Source: Natrinema soli
GTDB taxonomy: Archaea > Halobacteriota > Halobacteria > Halobacteriales > Natrialbaceae
Direction of reading: 5' to 3'
Assembly: GCF_028618695.1 (NCBI RefSeq)
Contig: NZ_JAQIVI010000652.1
Span: 1-7,757, forward strand
DNA: 7,757 bases
Shown here: positions 5,808 to 7,757 of the stretch, piece by piece
How positions within the stretch are numbered: position 1 is the first letter of the stretch
Layout of the letters: each line of letters begins with the position of its first letter
The notes under the pieces: model-generated
Told to the model about the DNA's origin: nothing
What the model saw: only the letters and a program-made list of their open reading frames with translations
The model's database searches: none
Position numbers and translations under genes: made by a program

Positions 5808-5831
5808 GGCTCCCCGCCCCCATATCCGACT

Positions 5832-6272
5832 GTGCAAGAGTACGAGCGCAAGCAACTGCTCGAGCGCGTCGAGCGCGAGGGCGCGACCGTCGGCGCGGAC
5901 ATCCCGGAGACGATCGAGGTCCAGGGGGAGGAGATCGACCTCCGGACGTTCGTCTTCGAGATCAAGCGCCGCGAGACGGTCCCGTCCGGCGAACGCGACC
6001 GCGTCGAGCAGGCCAAGAAGAACCTGCGACGCGAGCGGCTCGAGCGACTCGAGCGGATCGAAGCGGGCGATATCGCCTGGGACGAAGGCGAGGAACTCGC
6101 CGGGAGCATCATCGGCATCGACCGGGCGCTGAACGCCCTCGAGAGCCTGGGTCCGACGGATCTCGAGCGCGAACAGCAGGTCCAGCAAGCGCAGGACCGC
6201 AAGCGCTGGATGTCGTTCCTGAAGAAGGCGCTGGGGCAGGAGGACGACGCCAGCGCGCGGAGGGGCCGATGA
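5832..6272 (+). CDS. DUF5788-type conserved haloarchaeal protein
   Basis: A 146-residue, highly charged soluble protein of unknown function. Visible features are an N-terminal helix (QEYERKQLLERVERE, 2-16), a conserved-looking block IPETIEVQGEEIDLR at 24-38 and FEIKRRETVP at 42-51. A long Arg/Glu-rich probable coiled coil spans about 54-78, and RKRWMSFLKKALGQ is near the C-terminus (123-136). I recall this sequence type as DUF5788, from memory only. I chose GTG at 5832. The frame is open back to a GTG at 5715, but the extra 39 residues are rich in Tyr, Phe, Pro and Ile, nearly lack acidic residues, and cover the promoter-like palindrome, so they are probably not translated. Its stop overlaps the polX start by ATGA, implying translational coupling and a shared transcript; a link to DNA repair is an inference from that. 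Confidence 0.8.
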   Translation: MQEYERKQLLERVEREGATVGADIPETIEVQGEEIDLRTFVFEIKRRETVPSGERDRVEQAKKNLRRERLERLERIEAGDIAWDEGEELAGSIIGIDRALNALESLGPTDLEREQQVQQAQDRKRWMSFLKKALGQEDDASARRGR

Positions 6273-7757
6273 CGACAAACGCCGAACTCGCCGCTCGCTT
6301 CGAGGAGTTCGCGGACCTGCTCGAGGCAGACGACGTCGAGTACAAGCCGCGCGCGTACCGCCGAGCGGCCGAGAACATCCGCGCTCATCCGTCGCCGATC
6401 GCCGACCGGGTCGAGTCCGGCGACCACGAGGCCGTCGAGAACATCGAGGGCGTCGGCGACGCTATCTCCTCGAAGATCATCGAGTACGTCGAAACCGGCG
6501 AGATCGACGAACTCGAGGCGCTTCGGGAGGAACTCCCGATCGACATCGCCGACATCACCCGGATCGAGGGCGTCGGCCCCAAAACCGCGGGGACGCTCTA
6601 TCGCGAACTCGGGATTCAGACCCTGGACGACCTCGAGGCCGCCGCCGAAGCCGGCGAGGTACAGTCGGTCAAAGGGTTCGGGCCGAAAACGGAGCAGAAT
6701 ATCCTCGAGAACGTCGAATTCGCCCGCACCGTCGGTCAGCGCCAACTCCTCGGCGAGGCGCGACCGCTCGCCGACGACGTGCTCGCCTTCCTCGAGTCGA
6801 TCGACGAGGTCGAGCGCTGCGAAGTGGCGGGCTCGATCCGCCGGTGGCGCGAGACGATCGGCGACGTGGACGTTCTCGCGGCGACCGAGGCGAACGAGGC
6901 CGTGATCGAGCGCTTCGTCGAGTGGGAGTCGGCTGACGACGAGATCGAATCCGGACCAGAGAAGGCGAGCGTCCGCGTCGGGGAAATCCGCGTCGATTTG
7001 CGCGTGGTCGTCCCCGAGGAGTTCGGCTCCGCGCTCCAGTACTTCACCGGGAGCAAGGACCACAACGTCAGCCTGCGCAACTACGCGATCGACCGCGAGA
7101 TGAAGTTAAACGAGTACGGAGCCTTCGACGTGAGCGAGGTCCCGGACGCGGAAGACGGACAGCGAGTCGGCGACCGCGTCGCCGGCGAAACCGAAGCGGG
7201 AATGTACGAGGCGCTCGGACTGCCGTGGATTCCGCCGGAACTCAGGACGGACCGGGGCGAGATCGCAGCCGCCGAGGACGGCGATCTGCCGGCCCTCATC
7301 ACGCGCGACGACATCCGCGGCGACCTGCACAGCCACACCGAGTGGTCCGACGGTGCCACTCCCATCTCAGCGATGGTCGAGGCCGCCGCCGAGCGAGGGT
7401 ACGACTACTTCGGAATCGCCGACCACGCCGAGGGCCCGGGAATCGTCGGCGGCATGGGACTCCCCGATACCGAGATCCTCGAGCAGGTCGAGGAGATCCG
7501 CACGGTGGGCGACGAGGCCGATATCGAGGTCTTCGCGGGAATCGAAGCGAACGTCGACGCCGAGGGCGAGATCGGCCTCTCCGAGGCGGTGATCGAGGCC
7601 CTGGACGTGATCGTCGCCTCGACGCACAGCGCGCTCGGTCAGGACGCCGAGACGGCCACGGAGCGACTCGTCCACGCCCTCGAGAATCCGGCGATCGACG
7701 TGCTCGGCCACCCCAGCGGTCGGCTGCTCAACGAGCGCTCCGGCCTCGAGTTCGACG
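6269..7757 (+). CDS. polX: DNA polymerase X family with PHP domain, C-terminus cut by window edge
   Basis: A repair polymerase that fills short gaps in base-excision or end-joining repair; its PHP domain supplies 3'-5' exonuclease or phosphatase-type activity in studied homologues. The 496 visible residues begin with an 8-kDa-like domain holding YKPRAYRRAAENI at 25-37. Helix-hairpin-helix motifs follow at about 59-70 (IEGVGD), 99-116 (IEGVGPKTAG) and 134-145 (VKGFGPKT). The palm motif GSIRRWRETIGDVD is at 188-201 with Asp199 and Asp201, the third metal Asp is Asp243 in VDLRV, and YFTGSKDHN is at 258-266. The PHP ligands seen are H354, H356, D361, H386, E425, H453 and H481. The last pair, usually Asp-x-His, lies past the edge, where roughly 80 residues are missing. 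Tryptophan replaces the usual glycine in the RRG part of the palm motif. The ATG overlaps the upstream stop. Confidence 0.95.
   Translation, partial: MTTNAELAARFEEFADLLEADDVEYKPRAYRRAAENIRAHPSPIADRVESGDHEAVENIEGVGDAISSKIIEYVETGEIDELEALREELPIDIADITRIEGVGPKTAGTLYRELGIQTLDDLEAAAEAGEVQSVKGFGPKTEQNILENVEFARTVGQRQLLGEARPLADDVLAFLESIDEVERCEVAGSIRRWRETIGDVDVLAATEANEAVIERFVEWESADDEIESGPEKASVRVGEIRVDLRVVVPEEFGSALQYFTGSKDHNVSLRNYAIDREMKLNEYGAFDVSEVPDAEDGQRVGDRVAGETEAGMYEALGLPWIPPELRTDRGEIAAAEDGDLPALITRDDIRGDLHSHTEWSDGATPISAMVEAAAERGYDYFGIADHAEGPGIVGGMGLPDTEILEQVEEIRTVGDEADIEVFAGIEANVDAEGEIGLSEAVIEALDVIVASTHSALGQDAETATERLVHALENPAIDVLGHPSGRLLNERSGLEFD

Noticed and set aside
5777..7063. A long minus-strand open frame (428 codons) opposite polX and the DUF5788-type gene
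   Set aside because: It is the mirror of strongly GC3-biased coding on the plus strand, has no recognisable motif, and opposes two well-supported genes.

Overview
The window looks like a 7.8 kb piece of a haloarchaeal chromosome. The DNA is GC-rich with a very strong preference for G or C at third codon positions. CTCGAG hexamers occur throughout, and the predicted proteins are loaded with Asp and Glu, as in salt-in halophiles. Several families here (AN1-rhomboid, the HNH-like DUF7097-type protein, the DUF5788-type protein) are ones I know mainly from Halobacteria. The CTCGAG density suggests a Natrialbales-type genus such as Natrinema, Haloterrigena or Natrialba, but that is an inference.

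Layout from left to right. Positions 1-1233 (minus strand, running off the left edge) hold a citramalate/2-isopropylmalate synthase. Positions 1428-1859 (minus) hold a DUF192 protein, and 1998-2525 (plus) a small cysteine- and histidine-rich HNH-like protein. This last gene converges on a short-chain dehydrogenase at 2613-3551 (minus), and the gap between them contains two hairpins. Positions 3552-3831 have no gene but carry a roughly 100-nt imperfect inverted repeat that looks like a dispersed haloarchaeal element. Then come endonuclease V (3832-4623, minus) and an AN1 zinc-finger rhomboid protease (4694-5629, minus). After a 200-bp divergent regulatory region, a plus-strand pair overlaps by ATGA: a DUF5788-type protein (5832-6272) and a family X DNA polymerase with a PHP domain (6269 to the right edge, incomplete).

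How the genes relate. Endonuclease V nicks DNA beside deaminated adenine, and PolX is a gap-filling polymerase with a PHP nuclease domain, so the right half has a DNA-repair flavour. The rhomboid and the DUF5788-type gene sit between the two repair genes with no known repair role. The left half is ordinary metabolism (branched-chain amino acid precursor synthesis) next to uncharacterised conserved genes.

I found no RNA genes, CRISPR array, insertion sequence or clear new multi-gene system. The least explained sequences are non-coding: the stem-loop element at 3674-3776, three AACGGA half-sites in front of the DUF5788-polX pair, and a palindrome on the likely TATA box of the dehydrogenase gene.
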